A stretch of DNA of 64,000 nt, from assembly GCA_023105745.1 (NCBI GenBank), contig JALGQZ010000006.1, positions 31,635,686 to 31,699,685 of the forward strand, written 5' to 3'. Source of the DNA: Austropuccinia psidii (lineage: Eukaryota; Basidiomycota; Pucciniomycetes; Pucciniales; Sphaerophragmiaceae). The notes under the pieces were generated by a model. That model was not told where the DNA came from and searched no databases. It saw only the letters and a program-made list of their open reading frames with translations. The position numbers were made by a program, and so were the translations under genes. Positions 21,899 through 34,892 of this stretch are shown one piece after another. The stretch's first letter is position 1. Each line of letters starts with the position of its first letter.

Positions 21899-23646
21899 TG
21901 TAAGGTGTGGATATGATACTTTGATTAAAAATCAGCTACTTTTCACGTCCTCAAAAAGCTTTATAAGGTACAATATGATTGAAAGAGTAAAACTGAAGAT
22001 ATTTAAAAGAAAATAAGCCAAATTTATTTCTCTTAACTTTATAAGTATAAAACAGTGAAAATTTATCCAAAAATACTCTACAAGAGATATTTAAGGCTAC
22101 AAAAGAAATTTCTTCAAGAGCAATCTCACTAGAAATTAATTGAGAAAAGAACTTGAGGCAATTAATAAAAGCAAAAGTTTTTAAAAATAATATTAAAGAG
22201 AAAAATGACCAAAACTGACCAGAGTGAATTTGGAAACAAAGTGACAAAGTTAACAGTGATGAAAGATGCTTTAATTCACTTATGGGGTGGTTCAAGGGTA
22301 AAAATGATTATAAGAGTTACAAAAAACTATTATAATGATTTTTCATGTGCCTTTGAAGGTTTAAAATTATTTGAAAAGGGTGGTTGGAATCTTTTATTTA
22401 TTGGTTTGACAGTATTTAAACTAATTATAAAAGGAAAAGATTCTCACATGAAGAGAAAAGTGGGGCAAAGAAGATATTCTTTTATAACCACCAATTTTCT
22501 TACTTAAAAAGTAACAGTTACTCTTGTCAGCTGTGAAAAACACTCTGAAAACAGAAAAGTAAATTATGGCATCATTGAACCCTGGTTTAGACCAAAAAGG
22601 GCTAGTTGTAGCCATTTTGAACCCTTGAATCAGCCATTGCTATAGTAATACCTGGTTTTAAGCATTCAAAACACGTCAGAATGTGTTTAAGAGAAATAAA
22701 AAATCAGTTAAAACTGTTTTTACTATGACTTTTTCTCTTAAGGGTAGTTACACCATCTTTGCAACAGTTAAAACTTCCCTGGTTGGTATCAAAACCTCAT
22801 CATCAATTGAGATTCAGACCCTGTGACTCAATTACAGGCCAAAGGTGATGAATGTTTGCATTGAGTTTGACATCTCATGCCTGTCAACAAGTAATTTGGG
22901 GTCTGTCTCCCTCTTAGAGACAAGATTCTTTTCCCCCAAGAATCAATCCTTCCAATTTATTTTTTCTTTAATTCCGCATCATGTATTATAATTTTAACTT
23001 ACATATGTAATTCAATTGAGTTTTTACAGTACACAACTTTAATAATTTATACCTAATATGTAAATTAAAGTTCACTTATGTAATACAGGCACATATTTTG
23101 ATATTTAAATTGAAAATACTTTAATTCCTCATAGCTTCTAAACTACACACAAAAATTAACGGTTAACACCCCATTTGATGTTAATTAACTTAAGAGTTTG
23201 AGGATTTTTAACTTTTGTACATAAAATACCAAAGACTTAATTTTAGCTTATTTAGAGTTGAGTTACAGAATTTTTACCCAAGGGTGACCCTGCCTTATTT
23301 TTTATGGGGAACCAAATGGTGAAATAATATTCATATGTTCATTTATTAGATAAAAAGTTATACTAATTTTTACTTAACTTTTTTCAAAAGTATCTTAATT
23401 TTAATATTTTTGTTAAAAATTCATTTTTACTTAATTTTTTCAAGTAAAAATGTATTTTAAAAATTTTGAATTTCAAAGTAATTTTTATATTAAATTATAA
23501 TTAGAATTTTAAGTCTGTATATAAATTTTATAATTATATTTTAATTTTGTACTTGATAAGATAAATAATTTTATTTTATTTACAATTGTATCATTTTTTA
23601 TTATTTGTGGTCTTTTGGGTATATAAAAATACCTCTGAGGCTCACA
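21899..23646 (-). mobile_element. Family A solo LTR, reverse, diverged
   Basis: Reverse-complement A LTR from TGTAAG (21899) to CTCACA (23646), 1748 bp. It is well diverged from A1, with its palindromes decayed and its TATA core changed to TTATAAAAG (reverse, 22479-22487). It splits the fossil RNase H coding sequence, and the flanking near-duplication GAAAC/GAAGC supports a true insertion of one LTR. Confidence 0.88.
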
Positions 23647-24066
23647 GAAGCTGTAGTATAGTCTTGATGAAAGTGTTTTTGACTTGAAAAACTCCTTTTT
23701 TTCAGCAAAATCAATTCTGGACAAAAAGAAGATCAACAGAAACAGGTTGAGATGCAAAATAAACACTAAAGAATATAGGCAAAAACTGACTATAGTTGAT
23801 AAATGAGGAAAAATATGAAATAATGCTGATGAAATTGGCAGATGAGTCTTGGCCAAAAACTGGCAGAGCCCAAATTCTGTTCCCCGAAATTCAGAAACTC
23901 ACTTCCAAATAAAAGGAATCAAAATTACTGATATTTATACTGAATTCCTTATAGAAGATTGAGACTCATATAAGAAATATAAAAATTGCCACATCCTATC
24001 ATAAATAATTGATAGAAACTGTAAGAACACAGATGTAGTAAATTAGTTGGAGGAGAAATGGGAAGT
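23647..24066 (+). pseudogene. Fossil pol continued: RNase H end, integrase start
   Basis: Aligns with family A positions of about 8500-8930. 'KSILDKKKINRNRLR' and 'EYRQKLTIV' near 23705-23800 match the RNase H stretch '[15 protein letters not shown]...EYRGNMTI'; a decayed 'NADG..R' motif follows near 23830. 'GIKITDIYTEF' near 23920 matches the linker '[11 protein letters not shown]'. The reading stops at a reverse C LTR. Stops and indels are frequent. Confidence 0.65.
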
Positions 24067-25041
24067 TTTAAGATTTGACTATTAAACTGTCAATGATATT
24101 ACTACTAGTAAAAGGTACTATGACTGTTTCTATGAAACAAAATAAGATTTATTATTATAACATAAGTAAATAGTTCATCACTTAATTATTTCTTTTCTGT
24201 GTTATATACTACTAGAAGCTACAAAAGTAACCAGTGATTGTTTACTAGAATTAATTAAAACAATTTTTTATAAAAAAACTCTTATTCAAATTATTCAAGC
24301 TTCTTTCAATAAATTATTATATTTTAAAATAGTACATGGAATTCAAAAAAACTTGAAGAATTTAACAAAACACTCACTAATAGTTAAAAAATACCTTGAA
24401 AAAAGTTGGAAGAGTGATTTGACATAGTACTTCTGAACTTTAAGAATAAAGAGGAGGTACAAAGCCAGTAATGCAACAAGCTCAGCTAGAACAACATTCA
24501 AAAGCAGTAATATTATTTCTCTTTAATCTTCTATGGTTAATTGAAGGATTTCAAGCACTTGAGAATAATTCAATAACTCATATAGATTATTATTTTTTTA
24601 ATTTATTCAGTTTACTGAATAATAATGATGATTTTTGAAAAAAAACAGGATGCTTCTTTCAAGTAAAAAACATCTCACATAGGCATGGAAATGTTTCATA
24701 TAGCTGAAAAATAAGTGAGAAGAACATTATCTTATTTGGATTTATTATTAAATAAATTTTTCTCATGTATCATCATCATAATCACCCATTTATGGTTCAG
24801 AAGTAATGGATTTACAAGATTGAATCTTATTTTATTTCAGAAATAAATATTTTTTGCAGGTTTTAATGGATGTGAATTTTTGAAGATTCAGTGATTAACA
24901 AGGAATCAGAAAAAGTGGACTGTAAGTAAGACTTTCAATTTAGAATATGGAGTCATGATTGTTTTTTTTAATTAAATATCAGTGATTCCTTTCTTGATCC
25001 TGAAATTTTCCCAGGGATACATTGAGAAATGTATTTGTGAT
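24067..25041 (-). mobile_element. Outer reverse C LTR, 3'-end arm (degenerate)
   Basis: Reverse-complement of the C LTR end: 'ttaagatttgactattaaactg' matches the complement of the C terminus at 12060-12090, and the following kilobase keeps the C order. It is interrupted at 25041 by a younger C LTR in the same orientation and resumes at 26967. Confidence 0.75.
25037..25041. repeat. Target-site duplication GTGAT, left copy
   Basis: Exactly repeated at 26962-26966, flanking the inner reverse C LTR. Confidence 0.88.
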
Positions 25042-26961
25042 TGTAAGATGTGTCTATTAAACTGTTTATGATATTACTGTTAATCAATAGTACTTTGACT
25101 GTTCTTATGAAATATAATAAGTAAATTCATTATAACCACAATTAAATAATAAATAAATTAATTATTTCCTTTACTTGTTTTACACTACCAGTGATTATAA
25201 CAGTAAGAATTGTTTTCCTACAAAAATGAATTACAAGAGTTATCTAATAATAAAACTTCTTTATTGTAATAATGAAATAATTTTAACATATAATTATATT
25301 TTGCAAGAATGATTATAATGATAATTCGTGAAGAAAATTATTACTAGAGAAAAACTTCAATAATTAAATAAAAACACTCACTAATACTCCAATACTACCT
25401 TGTAAAGAATTTGCATAGTGATTTGATGGATTAATTGTGGATTTAAAGGATCAAAATGGTATTATAACATTAATAAAACAATATGATAGTTGAATTCTAT
25501 TTGAAATAGTATATCTCTATGATTTAATGTCTTTCTGATTTATTCTGAAAGAATCAAAACACTTAATAAAAGGACTAAATAATACTTACTTGTTGGTACT
25601 AAAGATATAATTCAATAATAAGATTATTTGGAAAAAACAGCAAGAGGAGGCCTCTTTCAAGTCAATAACAGCTCACAAAGGTGTTAAATGGAGAAAAATG
25701 AAGATACAGTGAGTGAGGGACCATTAATAATTTTTGGATAATGGGTTACATCATTTATTTTCATGTAAGATCATCATAATTACTTAATTAAGTCATTTTA
25801 CATGACTACCAACCCATTTATGGTTAAAAAAGAAAGAAGTAACAGCTGTAAATCTTCTTCTATTTCAAAAAATAACTGATTTCTCAAATCTAACAATGTT
25901 ATTGGAATTTGAATCACAGATTATATTTTCTGTGAACTTTTGAAGATTCAGTGTTTCAAATGGAATAATCGAAAACTGACTATAAGTAAAACTTTTTATT
26001 TGAATTATCAAGTCATAATTTTCTGGGGTTTTTATATGGATTATATTTTTCTCAATTTTTACTTAAGTTTAAGAAGGATTCCTTGAGAATTTCATTTCCA
26101 ATGAATATCCGAAGCTTTTATCTAATTTCTACATAGAATTGCAAATACCACAGTTTTAGCTGGTTGCCATGAGGAAAATGCATGGATACTAGTCCAAAAA
26201 GAGTTTGTACATGGAAAATATTTAAGAATTGACATGGTTTCAGGAGTCACAGTAGCTGATTACCTCCTTGTCATGTAAAAATAGCAGCTTATTTGTTTTT
26301 TCTTATAATTTAATGGGACTTTAACTGGGTAACCAAGTTCCCAAAAGGTTTTAGTATACAACTTGGGCCATTATCAGCTATGGATCCAAGCTTTAGAGCT
26401 ATTCACACATCAGAGGCCTGAGAAATTGGGGACCCTGGATTGCTTTGATGTCTTTTGTCCCCCTTAGATATTTACACACCAAAAATAGTAATTCAGGATT
26501 CAAGACTGATATCCACTATGGGTGTACCAAATATGTATGTATAATTCTGTATTTTTAAGTGCCACAAAAATACATAACACTAGTATTTTTGTATATTTAA
26601 TATGGTATTTTTCACATTCTCATTCTTTTGGCATAAAATTGAGAAAAAGAAAAATTTTCACAATTCTTTTATATGGTATTGATGATGTGGTGTTGAATTA
26701 TTTTCCATATTACCACCACATAGAGTTAATTTAAGCTTATTAACTCTATGGCACTACCCTGGGTGAATCTTTGTGTAGAATCCAAATCTGGGATCAAATT
26801 CATGGATTTAATTACTCACAAAGACGTTGTTCATCTTTTCTCAAATGAAAAATGATAAATCTTGGATATATGCATGACTTATGGGTTATGCATAGTTCAG
26901 AAGTCATTTTAATATTAATTGTGGCCTATTTGGGTATGTGAAATATACATAAAGGCTCACA
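25042..26961 (-). mobile_element. Family C solo LTR, reverse, inner copy
   Basis: 1920 bp in reverse orientation, from TGTAAGATGTG to AGGCTCACA, with exact GTGAT duplications. Length and ends agree with the forward copy at 10168-12090. It has no interior, so it is a solo LTR. It landed inside an older LTR of its own family in the same orientation. Confidence 0.9.
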
Positions 26962-26966
26962 GTGAT

Positions 26967-27415
26967 GGATTTCTCAAGTTTTACCTCAGCTTATATGTGG
27001 TGGAGGCCACTAGAATCAAAAAAGCTGGTTTTAATGGGGAAATGAAATGAATACTAGTCCAAAAAGGGTTTTTATTGAGCCTTTCTGGCCCATAAATGGT
27101 AAGTAATCAAGAATGAACATGATTCAAGCAGTCCAAGTCACTGATTATTTCATTGGAACATCAAGATACAGCTTATTTGCCATTTTCTCAAAATATAATG
27201 GGACTTAGCCTCAATAAAATGTTTTCCAAAAGGTATCAATTGACTAATTAGGTCAGGATTATCCATTTATCTCACCTCTGGGGCTTTATTTGGTCAGAGG
27301 CCTCATTAATTGGGGTACCCTTCCTCCCTTCACCATTTTTTGCCTTCCTTGGCTATTTCCATCTCAAAAATAGTAATTCAGTACTCAAGGATAATTTTTG
27401 TTATGTTAGTGAGAC
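26967..27415 (-). mobile_element. Outer reverse C LTR, remaining arm (truncated)
   Basis: Continues the outer C LTR: 'actagtccaaaaagggtt', 'gattcaagcagtccaagtc', 'cagaggcctcattaattggggtaccc' match the complement of C positions between about 10610 and 10990. Similarity fades near 27415, so the 5' end of this LTR (in its own sense) is missing. Confidence 0.65.
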
Positions 27416-29519
27416 CTGAGGAATATGTTACATTCCTGAAGGACTCAAAAAATTCCTCATTGAAGGTTATTTTTACTAGAAATTAGAAATAATCAAGTTA
27501 AAAGTAATTCAAAATATCAAAAAATTCAAAAAAAATTTTGAATAATAAATTTCTATAATAATTTTATCTTATAACTTTTGTCCCCTTCTAAGTTTACCTA
27601 GGTTAATAAAATAGGTTATTTTGTCATAAACTCAATATTTTGACCTAAAGATGTTAGAGCAGTATTTTAGTTCAAAATTAATATTTTATAATATCTTTTA
27701 TATTTCAATTAAGCTTTATTGAAGTTGAGTCAAATTTAATTTACACAATGTATAACTTAACTTACCAGAAAATTGGTAAAATAAAGGTGTGGCCTGTGGC
27801 TGCAAAGTTAGCCTTGGATTTACCATGCAAGTGGTAAGCATTTCAGGCCCTTTGTCCCCACTAATTTGAAAATATCATAGTATCTACTTGAATAGATAAG
27901 AACAAAAAAATATACACAAAAGGATTTGACAAAGGTATTTTGGAAAAATATTCTAGGGCACCCAAACCTTTGGATCTCTAGAGTGGTTTTGAATTTAGCA
28001 AACCTTAATTGAGGTTCTGAAGCCAAAACAATTTTTAGGTGCGGGTTTAAATTTGATTAAGAATCAAAAAATCTTAAACAAGGTAAAATTAAAAATTATT
28101 CAAGTTCATTTAAGCTCAAGCTGAGATTCAAACTTAAAAACCCTGCCAGAGTAAAATTTTCAGGGAAAAACTCGAATTTTCCCCACAAGTAATTTTTTTT
28201 TTAAATTATTAATTTTAATAAAGCTCGGAGATGGTAAGGATTACCTGCCAAAACTTTTTCTCCCCAAAAATCTTGCCCAAGAACATAATATTGAAGAATC
28301 TTCATCTCCAGTGGAAATAACCTCTTCCTGCTATTGTAAAATTGAGATTAAAATTACGTCATAAGTAATTTTTTTATTGATGAGAATGTTCCATACTTTA
28401 AGGAGTCATATTTTTGAGCCAAAGCTGAGGAATCTTAGGATTGAGATTAATAGGTTTTTTCCATTTTGAAAAATTGGGCAAAATTTTGAAATAGCACTAA
28501 ATCCAGGAGAATAGTGTTATAGATTAAAAAAAAACTATTTTAAACAAGTGATAAAATATTAAGTAATCTATAATAATGTATAATGAGCACCATTTATCAA
28601 CTAATATATTCCTCAAAGATTTTCTTTGCTTCACAACCTTTGAAAATAGAAACCAAAACTTATTAAAAGATTAAATTTATTTTTATTTAACTGACAATCT
28701 CTACATTCAAAGTATTGAGAGTATAGTGAGAATGTGAATCAATAGTGGTACTCTTTTTGACATTTGAGGACTTGGTTAGGTATCAAAAGACCTTCCAATA
28801 CCATCAGAAATCCTCAGAATTCAACCCTCCTGAAATATAATGTAATAGATTAAGTAAATATTTAAAATAATTATTGTAATATATTGTTCTTATTGTAAAT
28901 AAATAAAAAAGAGCTTTTCATTTTTTTAATAAAAAGATTAAATTATAAAATAACAAACCTATTTTCTCTCAATTAAAATCCACCCTTACTTATATTTCTA
29001 AATGTTTCATGTATAAGTCTCTTAAAAATACTTTTTGTATTATTTTTAAAATAATAGGGGGTCTCAAACCTATCAAATTAAACCTTCAAAAAATACATAA
29101 TTTGGGACAGAATCGACTTTCAAAAAAAGGTGTTGTTTAAACAAAATGCAACATATTATCAGCTGAGTGTCCCATAATTTATAGCCATCCAAAAAACATT
29201 GGTTTTTGCATTTAAGCCCTAATTCCGCATTCCAATAGTTTTTCTTTCTCAACTCATAATTATCACAATCATTGTACAAAACTACACCAAATTCTATTTT
29301 AAACCCATATCATAGTCAATAACCTCTCATTTCCCTTCATATGTTTTATTCCATTTGATTATTTTTTCCCCACCCCATTTGGTTTAGAATGCCATTTCCA
29401 AATGTTCACTGACTTAATCAATCTCACAAATCAATCAAACCTCTGTCAAATTCTTCTTGGCTTTGAGCTTAGGAAAATTATCTCTGCATAATTCATTTTG
29501 GGAAGATAAAATATAATTA
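27416..29519. other. Unassigned AT-rich stretch
   Basis: I see no LTR match, no convincing reading frame and no RNA gene. Several poly-A and poly-T runs occur. It may be old repeat DNA beyond recognition or intergenic DNA. Confidence 0.4.
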
Positions 29520-30660
29520 AAATGCATGTTTTGGAACCAGTGGGACCACTAGTATCAGATGTCCCCCTTCAAGAGAAAAGAATTGGTTCCAACTGATGGA
29601 TCTTGAGGTCAATAAGGAGTCACAAAACCAATTGAATCTTACAGAAGCAAGAATTAGGGACAAGTGAAGAGCCTATAAGAAGAAATAAACATTGGCCAAG
29701 AGATTTTAAGATGCTACCGGAGGCGGAATCAATGAGGATGCTGAGAAAAGGGGTTTCAAGACAATTTACAACAATTTAGAAAGCATGTGAACATTCTATA
29801 ATGATATCAATGCATTGTTTGGTAATAAAATAAACATTACAAAATCACCCATTTTGATTTCCAAGAAGATAAATAAATAGATACGAGCCTGGAGGTAAGT
29901 CTAGCTCTGTATATTTATGAACTAATATCAGATTTTTATTCATCTATCCCAAGTGAAAATAAGGATGAAATCCCAATTGAATATAATGAGAGCCCAATTG
30001 ACATTTATGATTCAGTGGAAATTTTAAAGATGGCTGATCAGAATATGAGTTTCGTTTCATTATATACAAGTCTTATCGTATCATTAGCATACTTATTTGA
30101 GATCAAAATGCACAAAATTCTAATACAGACCCAGTTAAAATTCATAAGAGGCCGTTGACCGACCCAATTGGAATTAATGAAGGACCTTCTAATATTCACC
30201 TCAATGAGCATAGTGGTAGACAGAAAAAATGCTTAAGAATATTTTCACCTTCATACATACACTTATTAGAAACCTGGACAGAAGGTAGACAAATTTTGAT
30301 TCTTTTTTTAATAAAAAATCCGGTTTTTTTAAGCACATTAATTAAATGAAAATAGCCATTTAGAGTGAGATAGGGATAAGTGAAATAAATAAATTGGAAC
30401 AGGAAAATTTATTGAAGGAGATGCAATTGAATTTTGAAAGGTAGAAGAAAAAGGGAAAATGAAATTTTTCAGGAGAGGGAATTACAATTCCAAATGGGTT
30501 TTAAAGAGCATCATGAACAAATAAAGCATAATCTTAACAGATAAAAATGGAAAGCTGAAATAGAGCTGAAAGGCCATCAGCAACAGAATGACCTTACAAT
30601 AGCCATTTTAAGCTCAACCAGGAAATTGTCCTCAATGGAAATAATCTTTTCTTTAATAGA
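29520..30660 (+). pseudogene. Possible gag-like coding fossil
   Basis: Short readings such as 'LEVNKESQNQLNLTEARIRDK' split by stops near 29600-29680, and a charged, helical stretch near 30480-30600 ('FQMGFKEHHEQIKHNLNR'), have the composition of retrotransposon Gag. The sequence 'actagtatcagatg' near 29550 resembles a TGGTATCAGA-type primer site. There is no zinc knuckle and no match to A or B Gag. The family is unknown. Confidence 0.25.
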
Positions 30661-32870
30661 TAAGTAGTAATTTTCTTTAAAGTAACTGTGCAAAAATGGA
30701 CTGTTTCTTTCTGATTGCATCCCATATCCAAAGTTATTGTAATTTTCTTGACATAATCTAATTTAAAGTGCAAATTATTGGTAATGTTTATTTTTTGAAA
30801 AAATAAGGTGTTGGGTCTTGTTAGGGTTCTTTGAGTAATTGGGTATTGGCTCCAACTTGAGCAGTTAATTACAACACAATTTCGTTTCTTGTGTTTTTTA
30901 TATTCAAATTCAAACTACGGGTTCTAATTTGGTTTTTTATTAGAGACAAAATAATGGCTTTTTTTCATTTCGGAAATGAAAAGTTATTTTTTCAAGAAAA
31001 CAAACCTAAAATTATATGTAAGAACAATAACATACAAGAGAAACTCACAAAAGAGTTCTGTGTATGATGATGTTTGAGCTTATAATTTGAAGTGTTTTCT
31101 ATCGCAGTTCCTTTGGCGTAAATTAAAAACATCAGGTTTTGTTTTGATGTTTTATATTTTTGGTGAAAAAGGAAAAATCTTTTCGATTGTAGCCAGCAAA
31201 GTATTTAATAAACTAATCAATCGTACTGTTTCCCTAAAAAACCCATCTGTGGTTTTTTAAATACAACACAATTTTTTTAGATCCATCTTGTTTAATTCAA
31301 AAGGAATTATATGTTGAATATTTTTTCTTTTCAAAAATTTAACATACATTTAGTTTTTTTTTTGTTTTAAATCCAAAAAATGTTTTGATTTGTTTTGGGG
31401 TTCTCCAAATATCTAACTAATTTTTCCTTTGATCAGTCTTTATGCTTTTTTTAATTCCGAAAACTTAATAATTCTTGTTATTGAAATTATTTTTATTTAC
31501 TCTTTCAATCCAAAATTGACCACCTCACTCAGCTCAAAATCATTCTCTTGTATACGTCACTTTTCTTTTTAGGTATTCTTTTAAAAAAACTTATTAACCC
31601 TGTTAAGATTAATTATCAAATTCTTTTTCATCTCCCTTGCTTTTAGATCTCCTCAAAATATTCAACTTTTATCAATTACTTAATATTGATTTTCACGTCA
31701 TTAAAAATACTTATTTTTTGGTATTTATTGGGTGATTATTTTAGCTCATAACTATCAGAAAAATCATAAAGAATTTTCATTTCATTTTCACACCTCCTAC
31801 TTTATGAAATCCATTAATCTTCCCCTCATCTTCCACTAACCCACCCTGTAGCCTTGGAATTTCATTTCACTCAGCTCCTACAAGACCACCTAGAAGCCTC
31901 ACCAATTTCATCAGAAATAATTTTAAAAAAATTGCAAATAGTTTTCAAAAAATTGGAAATAAAAATTGGAATGTTTTAGAAAATTAAACTCACCTTTTCA
32001 GCCTTCATTCTAAATTAAGCCCTTCTAAAACTACCTCTTATTTTTAACCAATAATAATTCTTTGTTCTTTTTATTATTGTGGGCATAGATTATTTATATT
32101 GGGTTTTATTATTAGATTGATCACATTCTCATCGATATGTTTCTCCTTGAAGTAAAACAGATTCTCACAGCATACTACCTTGCTTCTTTTGATAATTCTT
32201 CTCATAATTAAAAGGACTTTAGCTATGGCATGGTTCTGCAAGAACCAATTTTAGCTCATCCTAAAATTATTAGAGATAATGATTAATATGAAATATCTTC
32301 TTCCTCTAAGAAGAAAATTGATCATATGAATGAAACTGATGATTTCATTGTTCTGACCAAAAACAATTTTAGTCCATAATCAAAGGTATCATGATTATTC
32401 TGGCATGAATACATACTTAAAATCATCACATCCCCCAATTACCATATAACAAAGAATATTTATTAAACAAAAAGATATTAACCCAGCAAAATTGGTTCAA
32501 AATTAAGTAAAAATTAAATTATTCATTCAGTAATTAATCTACAGCCAAAAAAAGAGAATCACTATTGGCTAGGACTACTATCATCAAATCATCACCATAG
32601 TTCATATACTATTATTATTGATGAAAACACTAGTCAAAAATTAGCCATTATTATTTATCAAATACATCCTTTCAACAATAAGTATTCCTTATTTTCAAAA
32701 CTCTAAAATATCATAATTTCACTCAATAAACTAGCTATTGATAGAAAATATATCATTACTAATAACAAAACATCCTTGGTGGAAGCATGAGGGGAATTGG
32801 TTCTCTGAGAGGATCTGACTCTGTAAAATAAGCAGGTACCTATTGAAGGAGCTCAGGATTAACTATGAAA
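30661..32870. other. Unassigned AT-rich stretch
   Basis: Poly-T-rich DNA with no recognisable LTR or open frame. A few short readings with many stops occur near 32300-32800 and may be the upstream part of the fossil at 32871. Confidence 0.35.
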
Positions 32871-33417
32871 GAAATCCAAAAAGACAATAATGAATGGAAA
32901 AAACTTCCCATATTTGATGAATTTGTTCAGTAAACAATCTAATTTATCTCAAAATTAACCTATAAAGATAATTCTGATATGATTAATGAAGAAAAAATTC
33001 CCAATTTTACTCTTACAAAATGGAATTACAAGAACAAATCCAAATATTTTTCAGCTTTTCTAATTAACAAAAAAGGATTTAAAAAGAAGATCAATTTTAA
33101 TGAAAGCAATTTTAATCCTTCAAATTAAGAATTATTGTCATTTATTAAGGAAAATATTCAATACAAATTCCAACTCATTTCACGACCATCTAAACATGGT
33201 CTACACTCTTCTGGTGTCAAAATAGAATTATATTTCTCAAAGAAGCCTAGAATAATGGAATTTGTTTTGAAAATATACTCAATGTTACCTCAAGCCACAA
33301 GACTATAAAATCAAATAACCTAGCATAACTGCATAACTAATTTTGGTTTTTCACTTTAAATTAATAATAAAATTCCTAATTTTGGTAAATGATTTCTCAA
33401 ATTATCACCTGAATAAA
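32871..33417 (+). pseudogene. Unrecognised coding-like fossil
   Basis: One frame of about 182 codons reads like decayed protein with roughly nine stops and varied composition: 'EIQKDNNEWKKLPIFDEFVQ', 'KWNYKNKSKYFSAFLINKKG', 'SRPSKHGLHSSGVKIELYF' and 'KKPRIMEFVLKIYSMLPQ'. I do not recognise the family. No catalytic motif of A or B Pol is present. It may be Gag or a protein of another mobile element. Confidence 0.25.
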
Positions 33418-34373
33418 TAGGAAAAAATAATTTGATCAAGAAAGTCAAACAAATTAATTTCAAAATAAACTTAAAAAAATGAACTTTGTATATCTCTTTT
33501 AGTAAGATTATTATTTTATTTCAACTCATATTGATTTTATGATTTCTTTTAAATTTTGGAGTTTATTTCAAACTTGATAGAAGTATAGCTTTTAAAAAAT
33601 TTGTTGGTTATAGTTTAGTTTATTAACCTCTAAATTTAAATCTATATTTGATCACATCAATTAAGAGTAAATACAAAAAATTCTTTAGTTTTTGCAATTG
33701 GGTTCATAATTCAATCTGCTGTGATTGAAAATATTGTAATGTCCAAGGCATCACTCATTCCCTAATATTCAAAATTTCTCCAAATTTCAAATTTAGTTAA
33801 TATTCTGAAACCTGGGTTGATCTTCATTATCAAAAGAAATCCTCTCAATGATCACCAATTTATGTACAAAGGGTATTTAAAATAACACAGGAAACTAACC
33901 AATTGAAAAAACCCTTCAGCTGTTGATTATTATGCATTTGCTTAAAAATTTCCCTAAGGGAATACCATATTCCCTTTAATATATTAATTTCATGCTCAAT
34001 GAAGCTCCTAATATTTAAAGAAAAATATTAGAGTTCTTGTTGTAATATTCATGAGCTATAGCTCCTCTATATCATTTTATAATATAGGTAGACCTGGAAT
34101 AAGAAGAATCAGCTAGCAAGGATTTAATTTTTGAATGGAATTGGTGGGGGATATTGCTAATTTCATATTCTTATACAAATTTTAGTCATTGAAAGAGCCA
34201 GGGAAGCCAAAATGGAATTGCAAAAACTGTTATTAATGTTTCAAATAAGCTTTAGTGATGTTGAGTATGAACTACAGTATTCAACTACATATATTAACAC
34301 ACAGTATAGTTTTTCTCATGAAAATGGTCAATGAAAAATGTTTTCTTCAATCAAAATACACATCAACATATTT
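33418..34373. other. Unassigned AT-rich stretch
   Basis: I see no frame, LTR or RNA gene. It ends where similarity to the B LTR begins with 'ccatgattatgaggtgtc'. Confidence 0.35.
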
Positions 34374-34890
34374 GCCATGATTATGAGGTGTCAAAAAGAA
34401 AAAGAAGCTTGTTTTAACTTTAATACCTCACAGCTCATTCAATACTGGGGTCTCATACAGGTTCTGTACTGCATTCTACGCGTCATACACCTCAGAATCA
34501 GGCTGTGTGGTCCCCAGATGACACTTTTCACCCTGTATTGGTGAAAACTGCCCAGATGTGGTTTCAAAACCACATCTGAGCCCAATACAGGCTATAAAGG
34601 CCTTTTGAAAGCCACAAGCCTGTCCTTGAGAGTGAAAATTCTTCACTTCTCCTACATGAAAAGGTCTAGCAGCCTTTTCACCCCATTTGAGGATAAAAGG
34701 AGGCCTTTAAACTGCTAGAAAAGGAATCCCTATCCTGCTCTTTAATTCCTACATAGTAAAACTGTCAAAAACAGTTATTATCTTGGAAATAATCAAGTTA
34801 TACTTTAAATTTAATTATTGTAGCTCTAATTATAGTAATCCAACTGGTAAGACTGCACCCAGGGGTTTCAACAGCGCTCACCACCACTAT
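34374..34890 (+). mobile_element. Element B1, 5' LTR fragment
   Basis: Matches the B1 3' LTR from about 43100 to 43595: 'aggtgtcaaa', 'aatactggggtctcatacag', the full compound hairpin (34533-34590) and 'cacccaggggtttcaacag'. The first 700 or so bases and the last 110 or so of the LTR are missing. It joins a reverse A LTR at 34891-34893. Confidence 0.8.
34533..34590 (+). promoter_or_regulatory. Compound hairpin in B LTR, best-preserved copy
   Basis: The outer arms CTGTATTGG (34533-34541) and CCAATACAG (34582-34590) are complementary. So are the inner arms AGATGTGGTTT (34554-34564) and AAACCACATCT (34567-34577). Versions of the same block are in the other four B LTRs near 19680-19735, 43238-43295, 51690-51747 and 61680-61737. 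Confidence 0.55.
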
Positions 34891-34892
34891 GT

